NCBI RefSeq assembly: GCF_003259175.1
Contig: NZ_QGOK01000016.1
Location: 1-64,000, forward strand
Direction of reading: 5' to 3'
Origin: Marinomonas shanghaiensis
GTDB taxonomy: Bacteria > Pseudomonadota > Gammaproteobacteria > Pseudomonadales > Marinomonadaceae
DNA length: 64,000 nt
This document shows positions 53,360 through 62,434 of the stretch, piece by piece (within the stretch, counting starts at the first letter, position 1; the number at the start of each line of letters is the position of its first letter). The notes below the pieces were generated by a model that saw only the letters and a program-made list of their open reading frames with translations, was not told the origin of the DNA and did no database searches. The translations under genes and the position numbers were made by a program.

Positions 53360-54888
53360 ATTATTTTATTGGCTTAGATTCTGGCGGTACCTTTATGAAA
53401 GCGGCTTTGTTAGACAGTAATGGTAAGCAAATAGCCATTGCGAAAGTGTCTGCGAAAGTGCTTAACGAGCAACAAGGCTGGGTAGAACGTGCCCTAGACG
53501 ATTTATGGAGTGACGCGAAATCCGCCATTGTTAAACTGCTTCAATCTGCTGATATTGCAGCTGCGGATATAAAAGGCTTGAGTATTTCAGCCCAAGGAAA
53601 AGGGGTATATCTGTTAGATAAAAAGGGCGAAAATTTACGTAATGGTATTATCTCGTCGGATTCCAGATCCCTTGGTATTGTGAAAAAGTGGCAAGAAGAC
53701 AAAATCCCTGAAGCTATTTATCCGATGACACTACAAACCTTATGGACAGGGCACCCTGTTTCCATTGTGCGTTGGTTAAAAGACAACGAAGAGGAAAACT
53801 ATCGACAAATTGGTGCTATTTTGATGGCACACGATTATCTACGTTATCGCCTGACCGGTAACATCGCCGCTGAATTAACCAATATATCAGAGAGTAACTT
53901 CTTTAATGCTACTAGCGGTGAATATGATCCTGAATTGCTGAGAGTGTTTGGTATTGAGGAAGTTTTTTCCGCACTTCCTCCGATTATTAAACCTGATGAG
54001 CTTGCGGGCTATGTCACTCAAAAAGTGGCTGAAGAAACTGGTTTAGAGGCAGGTACTCCGGTGTTTGGGGGCTTGTTTGATGTTGTTTCGACTGCGATTT
54101 GCTCTGGTATTAATGCTAATGAGGATACTCTTAATTATGTGACAGGTACTTGGGCTGTGACCTCAGGTATTGCGACTGGTATTCCTTCTGAATTAGACAT
54201 AGAAGAGTCGAATTACAACTATGTGTATGGTCATTATGTCTTGGATAAGCAATATATTATTCATGATGCTAGTCCAACGTCAGCAAGCAATTATGAGTGG
54301 TTTCATGATTACCTAGGCAAAAATGGTGAAATTGACCATTTGGGGAATCAGGCATTGGTGGCGGCGCTGCCTGTAGCAACGAGCTCATTATTTTTTGTGC
54401 CTTTTCTTTATGGTTCCAACATGGGGTTGGGTATTAAATCAGGCTTTTATGGTTTACAAGCCCATCACACCAAAGGTCATTTGATTCAAGCTATTTGGGA
54501 AGGAATTCTGTTTTGTCATAACCTTCATTTAGACCGAATGCGTGCCCGTTTTCCTCGTGCTTCTGTTCTTAGAGTGACGGGAGGGACAACGACTTCTGAG
54601 GTGTGGATGCAAATGCTTGCGGACTTAACGGGGATGTCGGTGGAAATTCCTAGTATCGAAGAAACGGGGTCTTTAGGTGCGGCGTTGATGGCAATGGTGG
54701 GCGTTGGTGAATACGCTAGCATTGAATTGGGCTTAGCTGCGATGAACATTCAGACGAAACGAATAGAGCCTAATCCACGTCACTATCAAGCTTACCAACA
54801 CAAGTATCAGCGTTATTTGCAGCTAGTTAGTCTCTTTAAAGAATTTGAGAGCAAAGAATTCGAAAGTCAAAAGTTTGAAAAAGCCTAA
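53356..54888 (+). CDS. FGGY-family carbohydrate kinase (L-xylulose / 3-keto-L-gulonate kinase type)
   Basis: This 510-aa FGGY kinase has the N-terminal ATPase motif FIGLDSGGTFMKAALLD, AHDYLRYRLTGNIAAE and the C-terminal VTGGTTTSEVWMQMLADLTG with TGSLGAALMAMVG. LyxK of E. coli phosphorylates L-xylulose and, in the yia path, 3-keto-L-gulonate; the neighbours fit that role. The last 17 codons hold three imperfect 15-bp repeats encoding KEFES-KEFES-QKFEK. ATGA overlap couples it to the HAD gene. Confidence 0.87.
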   Translation: MNYFIGLDSGGTFMKAALLDSNGKQIAIAKVSAKVLNEQQGWVERALDDLWSDAKSAIVKLLQSADIAAADIKGLSISAQGKGVYLLDKKGENLRNGIISSDSRSLGIVKKWQEDKIPEAIYPMTLQTLWTGHPVSIVRWLKDNEEENYRQIGAILMAHDYLRYRLTGNIAAELTNISESNFFNATSGEYDPELLRVFGIEEVFSALPPIIKPDELAGYVTQKVAEETGLEAGTPVFGGLFDVVSTAICSGINANEDTLNYVTGTWAVTSGIATGIPSELDIEESNYNYVYGHYVLDKQYIIHDASPTSASNYEWFHDYLGKNGEIDHLGNQALVAALPVATSSLFFVPFLYGSNMGLGIKSGFYGLQAHHTKGHLIQAIWEGILFCHNLHLDRMRARFPRASVLRVTGGTTTSEVWMQMLADLTGMSVEIPSIEETGSLGAALMAMVGVGEYASIELGLAAMNIQTKRIEPNPRHYQAYQHKYQRYLQLVSLFKEFESKEFESQKFEKA

Positions 54889-54917
54889 TTAAAATGTTCA
54901 TTATTGAAGGAATCGCT

Positions 54918-55562
54918 ATGACTAAACCTTTATTGCAGATCGCATTAGATGCCACTGATATACAGACAGCGATGGCATCTGTAGAAAATATTGCCGATTA
55001 TGTGGATGTTATTGAAATAGGTACTATTTTGGCATTCGCTCATGGGGTGAAAAGTGTCACTTTGCTGCGCGAAAAATACCCGCAACATGTTATTGTTTGT
55101 GATATGAAAATCACCGATGCCAGTGCTATTTTAACGAAAATGGCATTGGCGGCAGGCGCTAATTGGGTCACTGTGAGTGCAGCGGCACACATAGAGACCA
55201 TTCGCGCAGCCTATAAAGTGGCTGAAGAATGTTCTGGTGAAATTCAAATTGAGCTATATGGTCACTGGACATTAGAGGATGCTAAGGATTGGGTTGAGAT
55301 GGGCATTACACAAGCTATTTATCATCGTTCAAGAGACGCTGAATTAGCGGGTGTGACATGGACGCAAGAAGATCTAATAAAAATGAAAGCGTTATCGGAT
55401 TTAGGCATCGAATTATCTATCACGGGTGGCATTGTGCCTGAAGATTTGTATTTGTTTAAAGATCTTAAAGTGAAGTCTTTTATTGCAGGCCGTGCATTGG
55501 TCAGTGAAGAAGGACGTTCGATTGCTGAATCCTTCCATAATGAAATTGAAAAATATTGGTAG
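54918..55562 (+). CDS. 3-Keto-L-gulonate-6-phosphate decarboxylase (UlaD/SgbH)
   Basis: This 214-aa orotidine-decarboxylase-superfamily TIM barrel converts 3-keto-L-gulonate-6-P to L-xylulose-5-P and CO2. Motifs: LQIALDATD, DVIEIGT, catalytic VCDMKITDA (D-x-K-x-x-D) and ITGGIVPEDL with FIAGRALV phosphate-binding loops. The start ATG at 54918 lies 6 nt after AAGGA; an earlier ATG at 54894 lacks a ribosome site. Length matches UlaD (216 aa). Confidence 0.94.
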   Translation: MTKPLLQIALDATDIQTAMASVENIADYVDVIEIGTILAFAHGVKSVTLLREKYPQHVIVCDMKITDASAILTKMALAAGANWVTVSAAAHIETIRAAYKVAEECSGEIQIELYGHWTLEDAKDWVEMGITQAIYHRSRDAELAGVTWTQEDLIKMKALSDLGIELSITGGIVPEDLYLFKDLKVKSFIAGRALVSEEGRSIAESFHNEIEKYW

Positions 55563-55568
55563 GTATGA

Positions 55569-56327
55569 ATGAGTGAACAAATAAAGTCACTTCTAAAATC
55601 GTTAAGTGTATTGGAGTTTTTAGGTCAATTTCCCAATGGTGCGTCATTGCAGACGATTGCTAAGCAAACAGGGATGACCAAGTCATCAGCCCATCGCATT
55701 CTTTCAACATATGAAAGTGCGGGCTATGTCACTCAGCTATCCAGTGGTCGTGATTATCGACTAACGATGAAGCTATTGCATGTGGGGCAGGTGGCGTTAA
55801 ATTCAGATGTGACTGGTTTTGTGAAACCTTATTTAACGCAATTGCTTGATGTCATTAATGAAACGGTAAATTTCTTGGCGTTTGATGGGGATAACATCCT
55901 TTTCAAAGACAAGTTAGAACCAAGCAATGCTTCGTTTCGTACTCGAACCTATATTGGCTTGCATTCGCCTGCTTACTGCTCAGCCGCGGGTAAATGTTTT
56001 TTAGCCTTCGCCTCAGACCAGATACGCGAAGCTTACTGGCAGCGTAATCACAACACAATGCGACAGCTAACGGAAAATACCATCCTGGAAAAAGGCGCAT
56101 TCTTTCAAGAGTTGGAACGAGTCAGAGAGCGAGGTTTTGCAATTGATGATGAAGAAAATGAAGCAGGTATTTCCTGCGTAGCCATTCCAGTTTTCAATAA
56201 AGATGGAATGCCCATTTACGCCATTAGTGTGTCATCACTGACGCCTAAGATGGCTCGATTAGGCTTTGATTCTTTGGCTGAGACGATAGCAAAAACAGCC
56301 AAGCTCATCGAGGCAAAACTATTTTGA
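55569..56327 (+). CDS. IclR-family regulator (YiaJ-like)
   Basis: This 252-aa regulator has a winged HTH (LSVLEFLGQFPNGASLQTIAKQTGMTKSSAHRILSTYESAGYVTQ, about 10-55) and an IclR effector domain (about 75-250; SAAGKCFLAFAS, RGFAIDDEENEAGISCVAIPV). It lies within operon 1, and both island operons carry the same ATTCCG/CGGAAT operator, so it probably controls both. YiaJ plays this role in the E. coli yia operon. Confidence 0.93.
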   Translation: MSEQIKSLLKSLSVLEFLGQFPNGASLQTIAKQTGMTKSSAHRILSTYESAGYVTQLSSGRDYRLTMKLLHVGQVALNSDVTGFVKPYLTQLLDVINETVNFLAFDGDNILFKDKLEPSNASFRTRTYIGLHSPAYCSAAGKCFLAFASDQIREAYWQRNHNTMRQLTENTILEKGAFFQELERVRERGFAIDDEENEAGISCVAIPVFNKDGMPIYAISVSSLTPKMARLGFDSLAETIAKTAKLIEAKLF

Positions 56328-56336
56328 GGTGATGCT

Positions 56337-57206
56337 GTGATTAATTTTGCAAAGAAGTTCCGTCTGGGTATTTATGAAAAAGCAATGCCTGCTGAGCTGA
56401 GCTGGCGTGAGCGTTTAGTTAATGCCAAAGCGTTAGGTTTTGATTTTCTTGAAATATCGGTCGACGAAACCGTGGACCGACAAGCCCGCTTGGATTGGTC
56501 TGATGAGGACATTTATGCGCTCAGAAATCTTTGCATTGAACTGGATATGCCACTGCAATCAATGTGTTTGAGTGCTCACCGTAAATACCCTTTTGGCTCG
56601 ATGGACGATAAGGTAAGGGAGCGCGCTTTTGAGATTATGGAAAAGGCCATTGTATTGGCTTACAAGCTTGGTATTCGTTGTATTCAGATGGCGGGCTACG
56701 ATGTTTATTATGAACCGCAGTCAAAAGAAACCCATCGTCGTTTTGTAGAAGGCATGCAACGTGCTGTCAAAATGGCTGAGAGAGCGGGTGTCTTGCTTGG
56801 TGTAGAGATCATGGATACGCCGTATTTAAATTCCTTGAGCAAGTTTGAGGTGCTGAAACGCGAAATTCCTTCTCCGTTTTTCATGGCTTATCCGGATGTG
56901 GGCAATATTTCTGGCTGGAATCATGATGTGCCAACGGAGTTAAAACTTGGTCAAGATCATATTGTACAAATTCATCTCAAAGACACATTACGCGTCTCAC
57001 CTGAGTGCAAAGGGCAGTTCCGTGATTTGGTTATTGGTCAAGGTGAAGTTGACTTTCATGCCATTTTTAAAACGCTGGCAGAAATAGACTATGCGGCGCC
57101 TTTTGTCATAGAAATGTGGGCGCAGAATGATCATTGGTATGAAGACATTGCTCATGCCAAGGCCACGCTTGAACGTATTGCTCATGAATCTGGTTTACTG
57201 CTTTAG
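56337..57206 (+). CDS. L-Xylulose-5-phosphate 3-epimerase (UlaE/SgbU)
   Basis: This 289-aa TIM-barrel metal enzyme converts L-xylulose-5-P to L-ribulose-5-P. UlaE features: LGIYEKAMPAELSWRERL, DFLEISVDETVDR, MCLSAHRKYPFGS, the metal residues in GVEIMDTPYLNS, YPDVGNISGW, IVQIHLKDTLRV and FVIEMWAQND. The start is GTG at 56337, 8 nt after GAGG. Last gene of operon 1. Confidence 0.94.
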   Translation: MINFAKKFRLGIYEKAMPAELSWRERLVNAKALGFDFLEISVDETVDRQARLDWSDEDIYALRNLCIELDMPLQSMCLSAHRKYPFGSMDDKVRERAFEIMEKAIVLAYKLGIRCIQMAGYDVYYEPQSKETHRRFVEGMQRAVKMAERAGVLLGVEIMDTPYLNSLSKFEVLKREIPSPFFMAYPDVGNISGWNHDVPTELKLGQDHIVQIHLKDTLRVSPECKGQFRDLVIGQGEVDFHAIFKTLAEIDYAAPFVIEMWAQNDHWYEDIAHAKATLERIAHESGLLL

Positions 57207-57303
57207 TTGCGTCTATTAAGAGAGTAATCGTTTGCTCTGTTAGTGAGCAATACTGATGAATTGTCTCTTCCCCTTTTTTTTCAAATGTTCTTCCTCGATA
57301 TTC

Positions 57304-57337
57304 AATCGCTTAATTTTTATTTAAAAATTAAGCGATT
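57304..57337. terminator. 16-bp inverted repeat after operon 1 (terminator or operator)
   Basis: AATCGCTTAATTTTTA (57304-57319) and its exact complement (57322-57337) flank two bases. It lies 98 bp after the epimerase gene and 39 bp before the operon 2 promoter blocks. A strong stem with U-rich inner arms but only TTTG downstream; termination is plausible, not certain. Confidence 0.5.
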
Positions 57338-57375
57338 AGCTTTGTCTGTGAATAAAAAATATAAAAGTTGATTAA

Positions 57376-57447
57376 AAAAGCTTCACATATTCTGGCTTTG
57401 TGTCATTATACGGAAATACAATAACAATATATTCCGTAATACGGAAT
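57376..57447 (+). promoter_or_regulatory. Three-block promoter/operator of operon 2, copy B
   Basis: AAAAGCTTCAC (57376-57386), TTGTGTCATTATACGG (57398-57413) and the perfect 17-bp palindrome ATTCCGTAATACGGAAT (57431-57447) match copy A with identical spacers. The operator ends 16 bp before the ATG, so it must overlap the transcription start region, consistent with repression. Confidence 0.75.
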
Positions 57448-57463
57448 TAAGGTTGCGCTTATT

Positions 57464-58471
57464 ATGCCTATCATTTCGGTAGAACAACTTCAAAATACGT
57501 ATGAAAAAATTCTCTTATCTCGAAACATGGCGTCTGACATGGCTAAACGTCTAGCGACAGGTTTCGCAGATATGGCGAATGAAGGGGTTTACTCTCATGG
57601 TATCAATCGTTTTCCGGTCTTTATTGGTCAAGTAGATAAAGGGCAAATTCAGCTCAATGCTATCCCAGAATGTGTCAATCAGATGGGCGCACTAGAGCAG
57701 TGGGATTGTCATTATGGGCCGGGTGTTTTGAATGGTTTAATTTGTGCTGATCGTGCCATGGAATTGGCCCGTGAGTATGGCATTGGTATGGTCGGTATGC
57801 GTAATTCAAATCATTGGATGCGCGGTGGAGCTTATGTATTGGAAATGGCTCGCCAAGGCTTTGCTGGTATTGCGGCGACAAACTCTATTGCTGTAATGCC
57901 CGCTTGGGGAGGGAAAGATCATCGCATCGGAACCAATCCGCTGATTATGGCCATTGCAGGTGAGCCCCCTGTATTGGTTGATTGTTCTATGTCTCAATTC
58001 TCTTATGGTCAGCTACAGAATCATGTCTTAGCCGATAAAGAATTGCCTGTTGTTGGTGGTTATGACAATGAAGGCAATTTGACCAAAGACCCTCATATTA
58101 TTTGGGAAAACAAACGTGTTCTTCCAATGGGTTTTTGGAAAGGTTCATCTATGTCTATCGTGCTAGATATGATGCTAACGGCCATCACAGGCGGCCGCTC
58201 AGTTCCGGCCATTACCGAAGATCAAGACGGTGAGTTTGGTGTATCGCAATTCTTGATTGCCATTGACCTAAGCAAAACCATCGAAAAAAACCAGTTTGCA
58301 GCAGAAATGCAGCGTATTCGTGACTATGTTTTGGCATCAGAGCCTGCTGAAAGTGGTGAGGTTTCTATTGCTGGATCCAAAATACAAGCCTTTATTGATA
58401 AGCATGAAAAAGCCGGTGGCATTGAGATTCACCCTGATATTTGGAGTCAGATTCAACAACTCACACAGTAA
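57464..58471 (+). CDS. dlgD: 2,3-Diketo-L-gulonate reductase (DlgD/YiaK type)
   Basis: This 335-aa malate/L-lactate dehydrogenase-2 family enzyme reduces 2,3-diketo-L-gulonate to 3-keto-L-gulonate with NADH. Features: GVYSHGINRFPVFIGQVDKG with the catalytic His, GMRNSNHWMRGGAYVLEMA, IGTNPLIMAIAG and VDCSMSQFSYG. Length equals YiaK of E. coli (332). First gene of operon 2, just behind the shared operator. Specificity is inferred from the company of the UlaD/E/F-like genes. Confidence 0.88.
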   Translation: MPIISVEQLQNTYEKILLSRNMASDMAKRLATGFADMANEGVYSHGINRFPVFIGQVDKGQIQLNAIPECVNQMGALEQWDCHYGPGVLNGLICADRAMELAREYGIGMVGMRNSNHWMRGGAYVLEMARQGFAGIAATNSIAVMPAWGGKDHRIGTNPLIMAIAGEPPVLVDCSMSQFSYGQLQNHVLADKELPVVGGYDNEGNLTKDPHIIWENKRVLPMGFWKGSSMSIVLDMMLTAITGGRSVPAITEDQDGEFGVSQFLIAIDLSKTIEKNQFAAEMQRIRDYVLASEPAESGEVSIAGSKIQAFIDKHEKAGGIEIHPDIWSQIQQLTQ

Positions 58472-58541
58472 GACGGGTAAATATCAGCGTTAATAGACAT
58501 CGATTACTTAACAATAAAAATAATGTAAGTGGGGAGAGGTC

Positions 58542-60056
58542 ATGTTGGAAGCTTGTGAACAACAAAAGTCAGTAACATCTCTTTTGCAGTTTAAGAATGT
58601 GAGCAAACGTTTTGGCAATAGTTTGGCCGTGAATGATGTGTCTTTTAATGTAGGCTCGCATTCTGTCGTGGCGCTATTGGGGGAAAATGGTGCCGGTAAA
58701 TCGACTTTGATCAAAACCTTAGCGGGTATTTATCAAGAAGATCAGGGTGAGATCCTCTATCAAGGCGTCAAGTTAGATCAAAAAAACAGACACCATGATG
58801 AGATTGCTTTCATTCATCAAGACTTAGGTTTAGTCGACTGGATGACAGTGTCAGAAAACATGGCGTTATCCATGGGATATTGTAAAAAGTTTGGCTTAAT
58901 TGATTGGCAAGCAACGGACGCACGTGCCGCAGAGGCGTTAGCCAGTGTTAACGCAGACATTGATCCACGTACTCGAGTATTTCGCTTATCACGTGCAGAA
59001 CAGTCTCTTATCGCCATTGCGCGTGCAGTGTATTGCAAAGCAAAAATTCTTGTTCTCGATGAACCTACTGCGAGTTTACCTGCCGCCGATGTGGCGCGCT
59101 TATTTGAAGTGATTCGTGATTTGCGTCAGAAAGGTGTTGGCATGATTTATGTTTCTCACCGATTAGACGAAGTCATGGAAATCTCCGATAGCATGGTGAT
59201 TATGCGTGATGGTCGTTTGGTTGCAGAATGCGCCACTCAGGGTATGCAGGCGAAAGCATTAGTAGAGCTGATTGTGGGGAATGCCCAAAAAGATTTCCAG
59301 CGTCTCAGTGTAGACCCTAGCGCGCCAACTGTACTTGACGTTTCTAACTTTGAAGCGGGCAACGTTGGCCCTGTTTCTTTCTACGTAAAACAAGGTGAAA
59401 TCCTCGGTCTGATTGGCTTACGTGGTGGCGGTCAAGGGGAAGTAGGACGGGCTTTGTTTGGTGATTATCCAATATTTAATGGTCAAGTACGCCTAGATGG
59501 CAAATTGCTCAGCCTAGACTCTACTTCCGCTGCCATTCATGCTGGTATCGGTTATGTGGCTGGCGAACGTGCAGAGAATCTTGCGATGTCCATGTCGGTT
59601 CAAGACAATTTTTTTCTTAACCCCTTGTTGGGTAACCCTCCTTTATTTGCATTAAATACCTTATCCAAAGAGCAGAATATTGCGAGTGATTTGATAGATC
59701 GTTTTGATGTGCGTCCAAGAGATCCTGACCAAACCATTGAGAATCTTAGTGGCGGTAATCAGCAAAAAGTCATTATGGCGCGTTGGTTAAACTTAAATAA
59801 GCGAGTCTTGATTTTGGATGAGCCTACAGCGGGTGTCGATGTGGGAGCAAAAGCAGAAATTTATAATTTGCTCAAAGCCTCGGTGAGTAATGGCCTCACT
59901 GTGATTGTGGTGTCTACTGACTTTGAAGAAATAGAGAAGATTTGTAATCGCTGCTATGTGTTTAGCAAAGGGTGCATTCATAAAGAGTTAACTGAAAATG
60001 AGATGACCTTTGCCAATATGCTGGAGGTGGCTTCGGCAGATGGTGCTGTTAATTAA
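58542..60056 (+). CDS. Sugar ABC transporter ATPase (two domains), operon 2
   Basis: This 504-aa RbsA-type protein has a first ABC domain with GENGAGKST (about 47-55) and VLDEPTASLP, and a second with LIGLRGGGQGEVG in place of Walker A and the signature [16 protein letters not shown] with LILDEPTAGVD. It is distinct from the inositol ATPase at 18911. The first-domain signature is degenerate (FRLSRAEQSLIAIAR), as is usual. It powers the second importer of this island. Confidence 0.93.
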   Translation: MLEACEQQKSVTSLLQFKNVSKRFGNSLAVNDVSFNVGSHSVVALLGENGAGKSTLIKTLAGIYQEDQGEILYQGVKLDQKNRHHDEIAFIHQDLGLVDWMTVSENMALSMGYCKKFGLIDWQATDARAAEALASVNADIDPRTRVFRLSRAEQSLIAIARAVYCKAKILVLDEPTASLPAADVARLFEVIRDLRQKGVGMIYVSHRLDEVMEISDSMVIMRDGRLVAECATQGMQAKALVELIVGNAQKDFQRLSVDPSAPTVLDVSNFEAGNVGPVSFYVKQGEILGLIGLRGGGQGEVGRALFGDYPIFNGQVRLDGKLLSLDSTSAAIHAGIGYVAGERAENLAMSMSVQDNFFLNPLLGNPPLFALNTLSKEQNIASDLIDRFDVRPRDPDQTIENLSGGNQQKVIMARWLNLNKRVLILDEPTAGVDVGAKAEIYNLLKASVSNGLTVIVVSTDFEEIEKICNRCYVFSKGCIHKELTENEMTFANMLEVASADGAVN

Positions 60057-60117
60057 TTTGCCCAGTTAATTCAAAAAGTTGATGAACTAAAATAACAATT
60101 ATAGTGAGTAGCAGACA

Positions 60118-61167
60118 ATGACAACTTCCATAAAATCTACGGCATTAGAGCCGGACCATAACGATAAAAATTCAGCGGGTGAGGGACTTCTTTCTCATTT
60201 TGGGCGCTATCTTCCAGTGTATGGTTTACCTATTTTAACCCTACTGTTGATCTTATTTTTTTCCGTATTATTGCCGGATACTTTTCCGACTATGCTGAAT
60301 TTACGCTCAATTTTAAGTGATAAATCCATTATCGCGATTCTCGCGTTGGCTGCGATGGTACCCATGTTAACGGGGAAGATGGATCTAACCGTTGGTTATG
60401 GCATTGTGCTTTGGCACATTTTAGCGATTAGCCTTCAAACCAAATTTGGCATGAGCTGGCAAATGGCGGTTTTCGTCGTTCTAGTTTGTGGCATGCTGTT
60501 TGGTCTTCTGAATGGCCTGTTAGTTGAAATGGCGAAAATTGATTCCTTCATTGCCACGTTAGGTACAGGCACAGTGATCTATTCCGTTGCACTTTGGTAT
60601 ACCGGAGGGCGTCAGGTAATTGGTTCACTGGATGCCGATTTCTATTCTCTTTCAAATGCTTTCTTTTTGGGTTTACCTGCACCTGCATTCTACGTGATGG
60701 GCATTGCTATCTTGCTATGGATTGTCACTGAACGCTTGCCTCTAGGTCGTTGCCTTTATGCGATTGGTGCGAATCCAAGAGCAGCGGATTTGAATGGTAT
60801 TCCAGCCCGAAAATATGTCATTGGGGCATTTGTTACTTCTGGGCTATTGACCGCTTTTGCGGGAGTACTGTTGGCCGCGAAACTGCGTATTGGTCAAGCG
60901 AATGTCGGTTTGGAATTTCTTTTACCCGCGTTAGTTGGGGCTTTTCTTGGCTCAACGACGATCAGACCGGGGCGCGTTAATGTACTTGGTACTCTTATTG
61001 GGGTCTCTATTCTGGCAGTGGGTATTTCCGGCATTCAGCAGCTAGGTGGTGCCTTTTATATTGAACCTCTGTTTAACGGCGCAACGTTATTAATATCCAT
61101 CGGTATTGCTGGGTACGCTCAGCGCCGAGGTGGTCGTATAAAACGACTTATTAAAAAGAGTGAGTAG
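60118..61167 (+). CDS. Sugar ABC transporter permease, operon 2
   Basis: This 349-aa RbsC-family permease has eight to ten helices. Motifs: MVPMLTGKMDLTVGYGIVLWH, DSFIATLGTGTVIYSVALWYTGG, YAIGANPRAADLNGIPARKY and FLGSTTIRPGRVNVLGTLIG. The MDLTVGYG segment corresponds to the GIDLSVG block of sugar permeases. It lies 61 bp after the ATPase gene and 78 bp before the binding-protein gene. Confidence 0.93.
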   Translation: MTTSIKSTALEPDHNDKNSAGEGLLSHFGRYLPVYGLPILTLLLILFFSVLLPDTFPTMLNLRSILSDKSIIAILALAAMVPMLTGKMDLTVGYGIVLWHILAISLQTKFGMSWQMAVFVVLVCGMLFGLLNGLLVEMAKIDSFIATLGTGTVIYSVALWYTGGRQVIGSLDADFYSLSNAFFLGLPAPAFYVMGIAILLWIVTERLPLGRCLYAIGANPRAADLNGIPARKYVIGAFVTSGLLTAFAGVLLAAKLRIGQANVGLEFLLPALVGAFLGSTTIRPGRVNVLGTLIGVSILAVGISGIQQLGGAFYIEPLFNGATLLISIGIAGYAQRRGGRIKRLIKKSE

Positions 61168-61245
61168 TAAGGCGTAGGGAAGCGCGTTAATGGGTTCGAT
61201 ATTTAACTGCGATGTATAAAAACAAAAAATACGAATGAGGTTGTC

Positions 61246-62358
61246 ATGAAAAAATATCAGTCAATTTTAAAATACAGCACTTTGAGTTTATCTATATTAC
61301 TTGCCATGGGAGCGACTAGCGCCAAGGCGGATGATTTTTTAGAGATGGCAAAAGCAAAAGTTCAAGCGGCCACGGCTCCTTATAATAAATGGGATGGCCC
61401 AACAACCGGTCCTAAAGCTGTGTCTGGAAAAACGATTGTTTTTTTAGCATCTGATATGCGTAACGGTGGGGTACTTGGTGTTAGTAATGGTGTAGAAGAG
61501 GCTGCAGTCTGGACTGGTTGGAACGTTCGTGTTCTAGACGGGCAGGGCACTGTATCTGGCCGTACCGCGGCGTTTAACCAAGCGATAGCATTAAAGCCGG
61601 ACGGTATTGTATTAGGGGGCTTTGATGTGAACGAACAATCAGCAGCACTGGAAACCGCAACACAACAGGGCATTAAGGTCGTGGGCTGGCATTCTGCGCC
61701 AACCCCAGGTCCCGTTCCAAGCAAAAATCTCTTCTCTAACATTACGACTAGTGCGGATGATGTGGCTGAGATTGCGGCATTAGCCGCTGTGGCAGGCTCC
61801 AATGGTAAGGCTGGTGTTGTCATTTTTACTGATTCAGCTTATGCCGTTGCGATCGCAAAATCAGACGCCATGGCAAATGTCATTAAGCAATGTAGCGGAT
61901 GTACATTGATCTCTGTGGAAGACACGCCATTATCAGATACGTCAACACGCATGCCTCAGCTAACGACTTCTTTGTTGCAGCGTCATCAAGGTCAGTGGAC
62001 TTACTCTTTGGGGATCAATGATCTTTATTTTGATTACATCGGGTCGGCATTAAATGCGTCGGGCCTGCCTGCGGATAAGCTACCCCGCAATATATCCGCT
62101 GGTGATGGCAGTCAATCGGCTTACTCGCGTATTCGATCTAATTTTAACCAAGTAGGTACAGTACCAGAGCCACTTAATATGCATGGTTGGCAAGTTGTTG
62201 ATGAACTAAACCGAGCCTTTGCGGGCGTTGCTGACAGTGGCTTTTCGACCCCTGTACACTTAGTCACTCCGGAGAATATTCAGTTTGACGGTGGTCAAAA
62301 CGATATTTTCGATCCAGACAACAATTATCGTGAACACTACAAAGCCATTTGGAAATAG
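61246..62358 (+). CDS. Periplasmic sugar-binding protein of the operon 2 ABC importer
   Basis: This 370-aa protein has a signal peptide (LSLSILLAMGATSAKADD, cleavage near residue 28). It is longer than usual RbsB types because of a leading segment (FLEMAKAKVQAATAPYNKWDGPTTGPKAVSGKTIVFLASDM). The fold is type-I: GIVLGGFDVNEQSAALETATQQGIKVVGWH, KAGVVIFTDSAYAVAIAKSDAM and TYSLGINDLYFDYIG. Two cysteines (KQCSGCTLIS) could form a disulfide. The ligand is unknown; a sugar lactone or keto-sugar fits. Confidence 0.9.
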   Translation: MKKYQSILKYSTLSLSILLAMGATSAKADDFLEMAKAKVQAATAPYNKWDGPTTGPKAVSGKTIVFLASDMRNGGVLGVSNGVEEAAVWTGWNVRVLDGQGTVSGRTAAFNQAIALKPDGIVLGGFDVNEQSAALETATQQGIKVVGWHSAPTPGPVPSKNLFSNITTSADDVAEIAALAAVAGSNGKAGVVIFTDSAYAVAIAKSDAMANVIKQCSGCTLISVEDTPLSDTSTRMPQLTTSLLQRHQGQWTYSLGINDLYFDYIGSALNASGLPADKLPRNISAGDGSQSAYSRIRSNFNQVGTVPEPLNMHGWQVVDELNRAFAGVADSGFSTPVHLVTPENIQFDGGQNDIFDPDNNYREHYKAIWK

Positions 62359-62371
62359 TTAACGTTTTAAT

Positions 62372-62396
62372 GCCCTTTTCATTTGTTGAAAGGGGC
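62372..62396 (+). terminator. Hairpin after the binding-protein gene (weak terminator/attenuator)
   Basis: GCCCTTTTCA (62372-62381) pairs with TGAAAGGGGC (62387-62396) with one G-U pair and a TTTGT loop; only GTTTC follows. Partial termination here would make the importer genes more abundant than the downstream lactonase. Confidence 0.6.
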
Positions 62397-62434
62397 GTTT
62401 CATTGATTTATTTACAGTGCTTGTAGAGGTAACG

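Noticed and set aside
61380..61823. 147-codon open frame on the - strand
   Set aside because: It is antisense to the sugar-binding protein, which has a signal peptide and fold motifs; the antisense frame is compositionally biased (Ala/Pro/Thr).
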